From Paraprevotella sp. (lineage in GTDB: Bacteria; Bacteroidota; Bacteroidia; Bacteroidales; Bacteroidaceae): DNA of 7,202 nt. The stretch lies in contig JAFOXE010000088.1 of assembly GCA_017425765.1 (NCBI GenBank), forward strand, positions 1 to 7,202, in the 5' to 3' direction. Positions 1 through 7,073 of this stretch are shown here, piece after piece. Made by a program: the position numbers and the translations under genes. Each line of letters opens with the position of its first letter. The first letter of the stretch is position 1. Below the pieces are notes generated by a model. The model saw nothing but the letters and a program-made list of their open reading frames with translations. It had not been told where the DNA came from and searched no databases.

Positions 1-80
1 CCATGATATACTTATCCCTAACCAAAGGATGTTACATCTTGAAAGTAGACAAAGTTGTTCGCAAGGTTTCCATTCGATAA
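1..80 (+). CDS. 3' end of an upstream gene, probable T9SS C-terminal sorting tail (partial)
   Basis: The reading frame whose first complete codon is at position 3 stays open to the TAA at 78-80. It gives about 25 residues containing KGCYILKV followed by KVVRKVSIR and then the stop. An alternation of the type 'L-x-K-G-x-Y-I-L-K-V-...-K-V-x-I-R' at the very end of a protein is typical of the type A T9SS C-terminal domain. That domain directs outer-membrane export and surface attachment in many Bacteroidota. Only the tail is visible, so the function of the protein itself cannot be stated. The ATG at position 3 is probably an internal methionine. The stop lies six bases before the L,D-transpeptidase start, so the two genes are likely co-transcribed. 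The tail is short, and a chance open frame cannot be fully excluded. Confidence 0.55.
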   Translation, partial: MIYLSLTKGCYILKVDKVVRKVSIR

Positions 81-86
81 ATCGAC

Positions 87-1625
87 ATGAAACGCGTTTA
101 TTTTACACTTTTAATCCTTATTACTCTTTCATGTATATCTTGTCAACACACACAAGATAAGGTTAAGAAACGCTCCATTTCACGTGATAGTTTACAAGCT
201 TGGCAAAATCCCACATGGGCATTACGTAACACAACCATCCGCCGACAAATCAAAGACTTATGTTGGAAGGAAGGCACAAAGATGTATGCCGACACAATTG
301 TTACACGATATTACAGAAACGAACAACCCCTAATCTGGGTTAGTGAGTGGGGCGTCAACCCACAAGCCGACAGCCTACTCGTATGGCTGCAAAATAACGT
401 CTTTGTTGGATTGGATAAATCAGCATTCCACTACGACGAGATTGCAGGAAATCTAAAGAAGATTCGCACATTGAATTTTCGCAAAAATGAGAATGCAAAC
501 ACACTTTGGGCCAATACCGAATTCTATCTAACCTCTGCATATATACGATTGGCATGCGGACTTCGTTACGGTTTTTTAAATCCATATACAACGTTCAATA
601 CATTGGATCAGGAGGATGCACCTGCACGCAACAAGTATAAATGCCTCTACGACATCAAACCGGAAATTGTTACAGACTCTTTTATCAACGTGGCGATGCA
701 AGAGTTGAGAAAGCAAAAACTCATTGAGTTCCTCACGTCGGTACAACCTCAAGACACTCTGTATCACAAGTTATTAACATCCTATCGTAACACCCCGACA
801 AACGATACTGTTTATCTTGAAAAACTCCGCGTTAATATGGAGCGTCGCCGTTGGCGCATTCCTCGGCCCTCTACAAATAAATACATCGCTGTGAACCTAG
901 CTGAGTTCATGTTGTCGGCATACAATCACAACGCTGACAGCGTTTTAACCATGAAAGTATGTGGAGGCAACACCAAACATAAGTCGCCAATACTCCACAG
1001 CCACATCAACCGAATGGAGTTAAATCCGTATTGGATTGTGCCTAACAGCATCATCCGAAAAGAAATTGCCCCGGTACATGCCGGTAGTTCGGACTACTTC
1101 GAACGAAATAAAATCCGCATTATCGACAACGAAACACGAGAGGAACTTAACCCAGACTCGGTCACTGCTGCCATGCTGAAAAGCGGGCGATACATGCTTC
1201 GCCAGGATAAGGGAGCAGGGAATTCTCTAGGCCGTATTGTATTTAGATTCCCAAATCGTTTTGCTGTCTACCTCCACGACACCAATAGCCCTGGTGCATT
1301 CCGTCGCGCAAGCCGTGCAGTAAGCCATGGTTGTATTCGTTTGGAAAAGCCCTATGATCTAGCAACTTTCTTGTTGGACTCTCCATCTCCCGAGTTTATC
1401 GACAAGATAAGAATTGCGATAGACCTTCCAGCAAGAACAGCTAAGGGTAAAGCTTGGAAAGCCAACCCGGACTACAAACACATGAAAAATTACGATTACA
1501 AAACACCTATTCCGGTATTTATTCATTATCATACCCTTTACCCTAACGCAGCAGGCGAAATTTGCTCATTGCCCGACCCGTATGGTTATGACAAGATAAT
1601 GAAGAAAATATTGAATTCTCTTTAA
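87..1625 (+). CDS. L,D-transpeptidase, YcbB-like (YkuD catalytic domain), probable lipoprotein
   Basis: This enzyme is expected to make 3-3 (meso-DAP to meso-DAP) cross-links in peptidoglycan, or to attach other groups to the stem peptide, working in the periplasm. The 512-residue protein begins with a Lys-Arg and hydrophobic signal (residues 1-18) that runs into cysteines at 16 and 19. Either could be the lipidated residue, although neither context is a textbook lipobox. Residues of about 60-250 resemble the alpha-helical scaffold domain of YcbB-type enzymes. From about 256 (WRIPRP) the YkuD fold starts. NPYWIVPNSI at about 313-322 is typical of the family. The catalytic core is His397 in YLHDT plus Ser413-His414-Gly415-Cys416-Ile-Arg418, with Cys416 as nucleophile. 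All key residues are present, so the enzyme should be active. At 512 residues it is shorter than E. coli YcbB (about 615). It follows the preceding stop by six bases and precedes the sigma factor by 32 bases. Confidence 0.93.
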   Translation: MKRVYFTLLILITLSCISCQHTQDKVKKRSISRDSLQAWQNPTWALRNTTIRRQIKDLCWKEGTKMYADTIVTRYYRNEQPLIWVSEWGVNPQADSLLVWLQNNVFVGLDKSAFHYDEIAGNLKKIRTLNFRKNENANTLWANTEFYLTSAYIRLACGLRYGFLNPYTTFNTLDQEDAPARNKYKCLYDIKPEIVTDSFINVAMQELRKQKLIEFLTSVQPQDTLYHKLLTSYRNTPTNDTVYLEKLRVNMERRRWRIPRPSTNKYIAVNLAEFMLSAYNHNADSVLTMKVCGGNTKHKSPILHSHINRMELNPYWIVPNSIIRKEIAPVHAGSSDYFERNKIRIIDNETREELNPDSVTAAMLKSGRYMLRQDKGAGNSLGRIVFRFPNRFAVYLHDTNSPGAFRRASRAVSHGCIRLEKPYDLATFLLDSPSPEFIDKIRIAIDLPARTAKGKAWKANPDYKHMKNYDYKTPIPVFIHYHTLYPNAAGEICSLPDPYGYDKIMKKILNSL

Positions 1626-1657
1626 ACCTTTTTGCGCCAAGACCATCAAATTTACGA

Positions 1658-2215
1658 ATGGAAGCAAAAAAGGAAACATACAACGAATCTCAAATTATTG
1701 AACAATTAAGAAGACCTGAAACACAACGCAGGGCCTTCACGTTGTTGGTAGACCGCTACAGTCAAACACTGTATTGGCAAATTCGTCGTATCGTTTTGAC
1801 GCACGAAGATACCGACGACCTACTGCAAAACACATTCATAAAAGCATGGAATAACCTACACCAATATCGAGGCGAAGCAAAAATCTCTACATGGTTGTAT
1901 CGCATTGCGATGAACGAAACACTAAACTTCGTACAACGAAAGAAAATACACTGCAGCATTGAAGAAAACGCAACCAACATCAGCGAACAACTTGCCGCCG
2001 ACTCGTATTTTGATGGCGATGAAACCGCCATACAATTGCAACAGGCCATATCACAACTCCCCGAGAAACAAAGAACGGTGTTCTGCTTAAAGTATTACGA
2101 TGAGATGAAGTACGAAGAAATGAGCCAAGTACTCGACACCAGTATCGGAGCGTTGAAAGCATCCTACCACCATGCTGTGAAGAAAATAACAGATTTTTTC
2201 AACTCACGCGATTAA
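1658..2215 (+). CDS. RNA polymerase sigma factor, ECF (sigma-70 family)
   Basis: This 185-residue protein is an alternative sigma factor that directs RNA polymerase to a small regulon. It has the two-domain ECF build. Region 2 spans about residues 27-95 and includes the core-binding and -10-recognising helix DTDDLLQNTFIKAWNNL (51-67) followed by STWLYRIAMNETLNFVQRKK. Region 4 spans about 125-178, with ISQLPEKQRTVFCLKYYDEM and a helix-turn-helix at about 151-177 that binds the -35 element. There is no C-terminal extension. The ATG at 1658 fits the usual ECF length and has no strong Shine-Dalgarno sequence, as is common in Bacteroidota. It lies 32 bases after the L,D-transpeptidase and 42 bases before a membrane anti-sigma-like protein, so it is probably held inactive by that neighbour. 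The target promoters cannot be deduced from the window. Confidence 0.95.
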   Translation: MEAKKETYNESQIIEQLRRPETQRRAFTLLVDRYSQTLYWQIRRIVLTHEDTDDLLQNTFIKAWNNLHQYRGEAKISTWLYRIAMNETLNFVQRKKIHCSIEENATNISEQLAADSYFDGDETAIQLQQAISQLPEKQRTVFCLKYYDEMKYEEMSQVLDTSIGALKASYHHAVKKITDFFNSRD

Positions 2216-2250
2216 ACCAAACAACACACAACGCGTCTATATACATATAA

Positions 2251-2290
2251 AAGGAAAATGAATTACGAAGAAAGAAGAAGAAGCCATTAG
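2251..2290 (+). other. Start region with frame break in a GAA-rich tract
   Basis: AAGGA at 2251-2255 is the best Shine-Dalgarno-like sequence in the operon. It sits only two bases before the ATG at 2258 but six bases before an ATT at 2262. The ATG frame reads Met-Asn-Tyr-Glu-Glu-Arg-Arg-Arg-Ser-His and stops at TAG 2288-2290. The frame that carries the conserved protein contains ATT 2262, ACG 2265 and then Lys-Lys-Glu-Glu-Glu-Ala. Removing any single base between about 2261 and 2287 joins the ATG to the conserved frame. The extra A in GAAGAAAGAAGAAG (from 2267), or the second A of the AAT codon, are the most natural candidates. Adding or losing whole GAA units would not change the frame. Confidence 0.6.
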
Positions 2291-2660
2291 AAAAATATGC
2301 GGAGGCGAGAATCCCTTCAAAGTACCCGAGGGCTACTTCCAAAACTTTACTCGCAATCTCATGGACAAGATTCCTGAGGAGCAACCTGTAAAAGTCGTCG
2401 GCATCAAGAAAAGACCCGTACATCATTTCCGAATGGTATGGTATGCAGCTGCCTGCCTCACCGCAGTGGCTATCCTTGGAAGTACACTCTATCTAAGTCT
2501 TACCCCGTCAACCGATACATTCTCTATAAACGGAACTTTAATGGATGGACCATCAAACTTTGCCTCCCTCTTCTACGACGAGGAGCAAATAGAAGAAGCT
2601 TTAGACTATGCATTGGTGAACAACGAAGACATTATATACTATCTTTCAGAAGCGAACTAA
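2258..2660 (+). CDS. Anti-sigma-like single-pass membrane protein (FxVPxGYF family), N-terminus frame-broken
   Basis: This is the likely partner that sequesters the ECF sigma factor encoded just upstream. The frame ending at 2660 has its first ATG at 2361 (99 residues), but recognisable coding goes further up. From 2274 the frame encodes EEEAIRKICGG, then ENPFKVPEGYFQNF, the N-terminal signature that Bacteroidales proteins of this type carry. A start at 2361 would lose it. The frame is closed by a TGA at 2259-2261. The only well-placed ATG (2258) is in another frame and stops at 2288-2290. Joining the two with one base skipped gives about 133 residues. Further along, residues of about 25-47 counted from the 2361 Met form the single membrane span (MVWYAAACLTAVAILG and onward). 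The C-terminus EEALDYALVNNEDIIYYL also resembles the family tail. Alternatives are a real mutation, a sequencing error, a non-AUG start at ATT 2262, or programmed frameshifting. Function is inferred from family resemblance and position. Confidence 0.72.
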
Positions 2661-2679
2661 TTCTAAATAAACAAGAAAC

Positions 2680-3144
2680 ATGATGAAGAAAAATATTCTT
2701 GCAATTGCTCTCCTTTGTATGCTTTTCAGCAGCATCGCAATGTATGGACAAGAGAAGAAGCCCCGCTTCTCACCGGAAAAATACAAGGCCCACATGGAGA
2801 AATTTATCGGCGAAAAAGCCGGTTTCACTACCGAAGAAGCGCAAAAGTTCTTCCCCATTTACCACAAACTGCGCAGTGAGCAACGCACTATTAACAAAGA
2901 AATTACGCAATTAAAACGCCGCTGCAAAGAGGAAGTGCAAGACGAAAATGCCTACCAAAAAATTCTAGACAAAATAGGCGAACTAAAGATAAAGTCTGCG
3001 CAATTGGACAACGAGTACTACAAGCTAATGTACAATGCCATCTCAGCTGAGAAAGTTTTCAAGGCATTGAATGCCGAAGACCGCTTTCATCGTAACATGG
3101 TAAGAACATTTAATCGTCCAAACGAGCCGAGAAAAAACAAATAA
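2680..3144 (+). CDS. Secreted Spy/CpxP-like protein ('sensor of ECF-type sigma factor' type)
   Basis: This is a small periplasmic helical protein of 154 residues. Residues 1-23 form a signal peptide: Lys-rich start, hydrophobic core ILAIALLCMLFSSIA, probable cleavage before Gln24, as is common in Bacteroidota. The mature part is highly charged and predicted helical. It contains GFTTEEAQKFFPIYHKL (about 48-63) and KALNAEDRFHRNMVR (about 128-142), which look like loose versions of the LTxxQ repeats of Spy and CpxP. The region between (about 65-110) has coiled-coil character. Bacteroidota relatives found behind ECF sigma and anti-sigma genes are often named sensors of ECF sigma factors, but the mechanism is not established. 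It starts 19 bases after the anti-sigma-like gene. Two adjacent ATGs (2680 and 2683) are both possible starts. A terminator follows directly. The general class is fairly sure, the sensing role is inference. Confidence 0.8.
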   Translation: MMKKNILAIALLCMLFSSIAMYGQEKKPRFSPEKYKAHMEKFIGEKAGFTTEEAQKFFPIYHKLRSEQRTINKEITQLKRRCKEEVQDENAYQKILDKIGELKIKSAQLDNEYYKLMYNAISAEKVFKALNAEDRFHRNMVRTFNRPNEPRKNK

Positions 3145-3163
3145 CAACTCTTTATTACTAAGA

Positions 3164-3204
3164 ACTCCCGTACGAACATCATCTGTCCGTCGGGAGTCCT
3201 TTTT
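3164..3204 (+). terminator. Intrinsic terminator of the sigma-factor operon
   Basis: The arms ACTCCCG (3164-3170) and CGGGAGT (3191-3197) pair perfectly. Three further pairs (ACG 3172-3174 with CGT 3188-3190) follow past a one-base bulge, and the loop is 13 bases. A run of five T (3200-3204) comes two bases after the stem. It begins 20 bases after the stop of the Spy-like gene. Seen from the minus strand it also lies just after the mazG stop but has a poor T tract there, so it may serve mazG only weakly. Confidence 0.8.
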
Positions 3205-3225
3205 ATATCGTAACATTCCAGTCGC

Positions 3226-4029
3226 TCAATCATCCAGTCGACCTTCACGTTCCAACTTTTTTGCTTGCGTCCACAACTCGTCCATTTCACCTAAAGTCAT
3301 ATCTCTGAGCATCTTACCCTGCTCCGACGCACAACGTTCTACATAATTAAAGCGTCGGATAAACTTGCGATTAGTATGTTCCAATGCATTGTCGGGATTG
3401 ATATGGTAAAGACGCCCCGCATTTACTACGCTAAAAAGGAAATCTCCAAATTCTTTTGTAGAGTTCTCTTCATTACCCTTTGCCAACTCCACTTGAAGTT
3501 CATCCAGTTCTTCGCGAACTTTGTCCCACACGTCTTCTTTCTTTTCCCAGTCAAATCCCACATTTCGAGCTTTATCCTGAATTCGATAGGCTTTGATGAG
3601 TGAAGGAAGTGATGAAGGAACGCCTGAAAGTACTGTACGATTGCCGTCTTTCTCCTTTAATTTAATTTGCTCCCAATTCTGAATTACCTCGCCGGCAGAA
3701 CTTGCTGTGGCATCACCATACACATGAGGATGACGAAAAATCAACTTGTCTGACAACTTGTTGCATACATCGGCAATATCAAATTCGCCCTTTTCGCTAC
3801 CAATCTTGGCATAGAAGCAAATATGCAAAAGAACATCGCCCAACTCCTTGCAAATATTAAGTGTATCGTTCTTAATCAGAGCATCGCAAAGTTCAAAGGT
3901 TTCCTCAATGGTATTCGGACGTAGGCTTTCGTTTGTTTGCTTACGGTCCCAAGGACATTTTTCTCTCAGCGTATCCAATACATCCAGCAATCGGCCGAAT
4001 GCTTCCAATTGTTCTTGTCTTGAGTGCAT
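3226..4029 (-). CDS. mazG: Nucleoside triphosphate pyrophosphohydrolase MazG
   Basis: MazG hydrolyses (d)NTPs to the monophosphate and pyrophosphate in the cytoplasm. It is thought to remove abnormal nucleotides and, in E. coli, to affect the stringent response. The 267-residue protein has the usual tandem MazG domains. The first carries CPWDRKQT (25-32), the metal-binding EE..E at 42-43 and 46, ELGD at 62-65 and RHPHVYGD at 99-106. The second carries EELDELQVEL from 173 and EFGD at 193-196. Both sets of acidic residues appear intact. The length matches full-length two-domain MazG of about 260-270 residues. The start at 4029 places the CPWD motif at the normal distance from the N-terminus. 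The gene is divergent from valS across a 133-base spacer and convergent with the sigma-factor operon, ending 22 bases beyond that operon's terminator. Confidence 0.96.
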   Translation of the reverse strand: MHSRQEQLEAFGRLLDVLDTLREKCPWDRKQTNESLRPNTIEETFELCDALIKNDTLNICKELGDVLLHICFYAKIGSEKGEFDIADVCNKLSDKLIFRHPHVYGDATASSAGEVIQNWEQIKLKEKDGNRTVLSGVPSSLPSLIKAYRIQDKARNVGFDWEKKEDVWDKVREELDELQVELAKGNEENSTKEFGDFLFSVVNAGRLYHINPDNALEHTNRKFIRRFNYVERCASEQGKMLRDMTLGEMDELWTQAKKLEREGRLDD

Positions 4030-4050
4030 ATATATTTTCTAATTATCACA

Positions 4051-4058
4051 CAAATTTA
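4051..4058 (-). promoter_or_regulatory. Possible mazG promoter, -7 box
   Basis: Read on the minus strand, this is TAAATTTG, which fits the Bacteroidota -7 consensus TAnnTTTG. Transcription would start about seven bases further on, leaving a leader of roughly 15 bases before the mazG ATG. The best upstream TTG (4084-4086 on the plus strand) is about 25 bases away, somewhat too far for the usual -33 spacing. The call therefore rests mainly on the -7 box and its place. Confidence 0.35.
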
Positions 4059-4112
4059 CTAATAAATATCGGGAAAATGCGCTCAACATCCCGTTAACTT
4101 CTTTTTTTTGTG

Positions 4113-4120
4113 TAAATTTG
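4113..4120 (+). promoter_or_regulatory. Possible valS promoter, -7 box
   Basis: TAAATTTG matches the Bacteroidota -7 consensus TAnnTTTG exactly. It lies 42 bases before the valS start, giving a predicted leader of about 35 A/T-rich bases. A run of eight T ending in G (4102-4110) precedes it but is too close to be the -33 element. The region around 4093-4100 (GTTAACTT) is at a better distance but a weak match. In the leader, CATATAAA occurs twice, ten bases apart (4126-4133 and 4136-4143). No T-box-like structure is seen. Confidence 0.45.
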
Positions 4121-4162
4121 CAGTTCATATAAATGCATATAAAATCATAATAAAATATCACT

Positions 4163-6913
4163 ATGGAGCTCGCAAGCAAATACAACCCCGCCGATGTAGA
4201 GGGAAAATGGTATCAATATTGGCTCGACCATAAGCTATTCAGTTCAAAACCTGACGGTCGTGAACCATACACAGTGGTCATCCCACCGCCTAACGTAACC
4301 GGTGTGTTACACATGGGGCATATGCTGAACAATACTATTCAAGATATTCTAGTACGTCGTGCCCGCATGGAGGGCAAGAATGCATGCTGGGTACCGGGTA
4401 CTGACCATGCATCCATCGCCACAGAAGCAAAAGTCGTTAAAAAGTTGGCCGAGCAAGGCATCAAGAAAAGCGATTTGACTCGTGATGAATTCCTTAAGCA
4501 TGCATGGGATTGGACCGACGAACACGGTGGCATCATCTTGAAGCAATTGCGCAAGTTGGGTGCCAGCTGCGATTGGGATAGAACCGCCTTCACCATGGAC
4601 GAAAAACGTAGCGAAAGCGTTATCAAGGTGTTTGTAGACCTTTATAACAAAGGCCTCATCTACCGCGGCTTGCGTATGGTGAACTGGGACCCAAAAGCAC
4701 AAACAGCGCTCAGCAACGAAGAGGTTATATATAAGGAAGAAAAGAGCAAGCTCTACTATTTGAAGTACTATGTAGAGGAAGCTGCCGGAAGCACTGACGG
4801 CGAAGAAACCGATGCTGTGGTACTGCAACCCACCGATGCATTCGACGCCACCGTGAAGCACCAAGTGCTGCACCGCGATGCACAAGGCCGTCGTTATGCA
4901 GTTGTAGCCACCACTCGTCCCGAAACAATCATGGGTGACACCGCTATGTGCATCAACCCCAAAGACCCCAAGAACACATGGTTGAAAGGCAAGAAAGTGA
5001 TTGTTCCATTGGTAAATCGCGTAATCCCTGTAATCGAAGACCGCTACGTAGAAATCGAATTCGGTACCGGTTGCTTGAAAGTAACTCCGGCACACGACAC
5101 AAACGACTACATGTTGGGTAAGAAACACAACCTTGAAACCATTGACATTTTCAATCCGGATGCTACCATTAGCGAGGCGGCCGGAATGTACATAGGTCAA
5201 GACCGCATGGCTGTGCGCAAGCAAATAGCCCTCGATTTGGGGCAAAACGGTTTGTTGGAAAAAGTAGAAGACTATGAAAACAAAGTTGGATATTCTGAGC
5301 GTAATGCCGATACTGCCGTAGAGCCTCGTTTGTGCATGCAATGGTTCTTACGTATGCAGCATTTTGCTGACATCGCATTGCCTCCCGTAATGAACGATGA
5401 GCTTAAGTTCTATCCTTCTAAGTACAAAACCACTTATAAGAACTGGCTTGAAAACATCCAAGATTGGTGCATCAGCCGCCAACTTTGGTGGGGTCATCGC
5501 ATACCTGCTTACTTCCTCCCTACAGAAGAAGGTGCTGACGAAAAGTTTGTTGTAGCCGAAACCGCAGAAAAAGCACTTGAATTGGCTCATGAAATTTCCG
5601 GATGTGAACACTTAACCGAAGCCGATTTGCGTCAAGACGAGGATGCTTTGGATACTTGGTTCTCATCATGGTTGTGGCCCATCTCACTTTTCGACGGCAT
5701 CAATCAGCCCAATAATGAAGAATTAAACTACTACTACCCCACTTCCGACTTGGTTACCGGTCCGGACATTATTTTCTTTTGGGTGGCACGTATGATTATG
5801 GCGGGCTATGAATACAAAGGCGATATGCCTTTCCGCAATGTATACTTCACCGGTATTGTTCGCGATAAGCTTGGCCGTAAGATGAGTAAGTCATTAGGTA
5901 ATAGCCCTGATCCACTCGACCTAATAGCTCAATACGGAGCAGATGGCGTTCGCATGGGAATGATGCTTTCGGCACCTGCTGGAAACGATATCTTATTCGA
6001 CGACGCATTGTGTGAGCAAGGCCGTAATTTTAACAACAAGATATGGAACGCTTTCCGATTAGTTAAGGGATGGCAAACAGCTGATATTGAGCAACCTGAA
6101 AGTTCGAAGATTGCAACTCAATGGTTTGATGCCATGCTGAAAAAGACAGCAGCCGAAGTAGATGATTTATTTAGCAAATATCGTTTGAGCGAGGCTTTGA
6201 TGGTGGTATACAAGCTATTCTGGGATGAATTCTCAAGTTGGTATTTGGAGATGATTAAGCCTGCTTATGGTCAACCCATCGACAGCACTACATATCAATC
6301 CACTTTGGAATTCTTCGAGGCACTTTTGAAAATGCTTCACCCCTTCATGCCATTCATCACCGAAGAGTTGTGGCAACACATTTACGATCGCAAGGAAGGC
6401 GAAAGTATCATGCAAGCAGAGTTGCATCTGCCGGCTCCAACAACTGAGGAAGAAGCACTTATTGCAAACATCGAATCTGTAAAGAATGTAATCTCCGGTG
6501 TACGCACCGTACGCAATCAAAAGAACATCGCCCCCAAAGAGGTGTTGAGCCTTGAAGTGGTAGAAGCTAATCCGTTGGCAACATACGATAGTGTAGTGGT
6601 AAAAATGGCCAACGTAGACGCTGTGAACGTAACGGCCCAGAAGGCAGAAGGAACTGTTTCATTCCTGATCGGTACTACTGAATATGCCGTACCATTGGGC
6701 AATTTGATTGACACCGAAGCTGAAATCAGCAAACAAGAGGCTGAATTGAAGCGTTTGGAGGGTTTCTTGATTGGCGTGCAGAAAAAGTTGAGCAACGAAC
6801 GTTTCGTGGCAAATGCTCCTGAAGCTGTAGTAGAAATGGAACGCAAGAAGCAAGCCGATGCAGAAAGCAAGATTGCAGCGTTAAAGGAAAGCCTTGCTGC
6901 ATTGAAGAAGTAA
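4163..6913 (+). CDS. valS: Valine--tRNA ligase (valyl-tRNA synthetase)
   Basis: ValS charges tRNA-Val with valine using ATP and removes mischarged threonine through its editing domain. It is essential and cytoplasmic. The 916-residue protein is a complete class I synthetase. The HIGH motif is HMGH at 50-53, inside [14 protein letters not shown]. The editing (CP1) domain shows [12 protein letters not shown] from 250 and [10 protein letters not shown] further on. [10 protein letters not shown] at 442-451 and KMSKS at 573-577 complete the ATP-binding site. An anticodon-binding helical domain follows (around ELWQHIYDR). The last 69 residues (848-916) form the tRNA-binding coiled-coil arm with the typical [11 protein letters not shown] turn. 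A stretch of about 36 residues at 206-241, between the strand YYLKYYVE and [13 protein letters not shown], looks longer than in relatives such as Bacteroides. The start at 4163 gives the N-terminus MELASKYNP usual for Bacteroidales. It is divergent from mazG and followed by a strong hairpin. Confidence 0.98.
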   Translation: MELASKYNPADVEGKWYQYWLDHKLFSSKPDGREPYTVVIPPPNVTGVLHMGHMLNNTIQDILVRRARMEGKNACWVPGTDHASIATEAKVVKKLAEQGIKKSDLTRDEFLKHAWDWTDEHGGIILKQLRKLGASCDWDRTAFTMDEKRSESVIKVFVDLYNKGLIYRGLRMVNWDPKAQTALSNEEVIYKEEKSKLYYLKYYVEEAAGSTDGEETDAVVLQPTDAFDATVKHQVLHRDAQGRRYAVVATTRPETIMGDTAMCINPKDPKNTWLKGKKVIVPLVNRVIPVIEDRYVEIEFGTGCLKVTPAHDTNDYMLGKKHNLETIDIFNPDATISEAAGMYIGQDRMAVRKQIALDLGQNGLLEKVEDYENKVGYSERNADTAVEPRLCMQWFLRMQHFADIALPPVMNDELKFYPSKYKTTYKNWLENIQDWCISRQLWWGHRIPAYFLPTEEGADEKFVVAETAEKALELAHEISGCEHLTEADLRQDEDALDTWFSSWLWPISLFDGINQPNNEELNYYYPTSDLVTGPDIIFFWVARMIMAGYEYKGDMPFRNVYFTGIVRDKLGRKMSKSLGNSPDPLDLIAQYGADGVRMGMMLSAPAGNDILFDDALCEQGRNFNNKIWNAFRLVKGWQTADIEQPESSKIATQWFDAMLKKTAAEVDDLFSKYRLSEALMVVYKLFWDEFSSWYLEMIKPAYGQPIDSTTYQSTLEFFEALLKMLHPFMPFITEELWQHIYDRKEGESIMQAELHLPAPTTEEEALIANIESVKNVISGVRTVRNQKNIAPKEVLSLEVVEANPLATYDSVVVKMANVDAVNVTAQKAEGTVSFLIGTTEYAVPLGNLIDTEAEISKQEAELKRLEGFLIGVQKKLSNERFVANAPEAVVEMERKKQADAESKIAALKESLAALKK

Positions 6914-6943
6914 GCCACTCGTTCTTCCAATGAACGAAATTCA

Positions 6944-6989
6944 ATACAACAGTCCCCGTTTCCTTGTTTGGAAACGGGGACTGTTGTAT
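6944..6989 (+). terminator. Long perfect hairpin after valS, probable terminator
   Basis: The arms 6944-6963 and 6970-6989 are perfect 20-base reverse complements with the six-base loop TTGTTT. The GC-rich core is AGTCCCCGTTTCC paired with GGAAACGGGGACT. It lies 30 bases after the valS stop. No run of T follows, only the mixed pyrimidine stretch CTACTCATCTTCTTCTCT, so termination may be imperfect and the structure may also protect the 3' end of the valS transcript. A smaller stem TCGTTC/GAACGA (6919-6924 with 6932-6937) sits between the stop codon and this hairpin. Confidence 0.65.
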
Positions 6990-7073
6990 CTACTCATCTT
7001 CTTCTCTGATTCCATCCGTCTACCTTCTCTACCTACTCTATCAAACATCCACGCACACACGTAGATGTAACAT

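Noticed and set aside
74..85. Palindrome TCGATAAATCGA just before the transpeptidase start
   Set aside because: It is a perfect 5+2+5 inverted repeat and could be an operator, but it overlaps the stop codon of the upstream gene and is short and A/T-rich. Chance is the simpler explanation.
1647..1654. CAAATTTA (TAAATTTG on the minus strand) before the sigma factor start
   Set aside because: As a promoter it would point back into the transpeptidase gene, where no minus-strand gene exists. The match is likely chance in A/T-rich spacer.
2438..2683. Alternative plus-strand frame overlapping the anti-sigma-like gene
   Set aside because: The frame containing the membrane span and the family-like C-terminus (EEALDYALVNNEDI) is clearly the coding one. 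The overlapping frame has no such features.
4102..4110. Run of eight T followed by G upstream of valS as a -33 promoter element or terminator
   Set aside because: It lies only two bases from the TAAATTTG box, too close for a -33 element, and no stem precedes it to make a terminator.
4349..5341. Long open frame (330 codons) on the minus strand inside valS
   Set aside because: It lies wholly antisense to a clear valS. The predicted protein shows no family motif, and the frame is open because of the codon bias of valS on the other strand.
6517..6930. Minus-strand open frame of 137 codons over the 3' end of valS
   Set aside because: It is antisense to the coiled-coil region of valS, with low-complexity Ala/Ser/Phe composition and no recognisable domain. 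It is a shadow frame.
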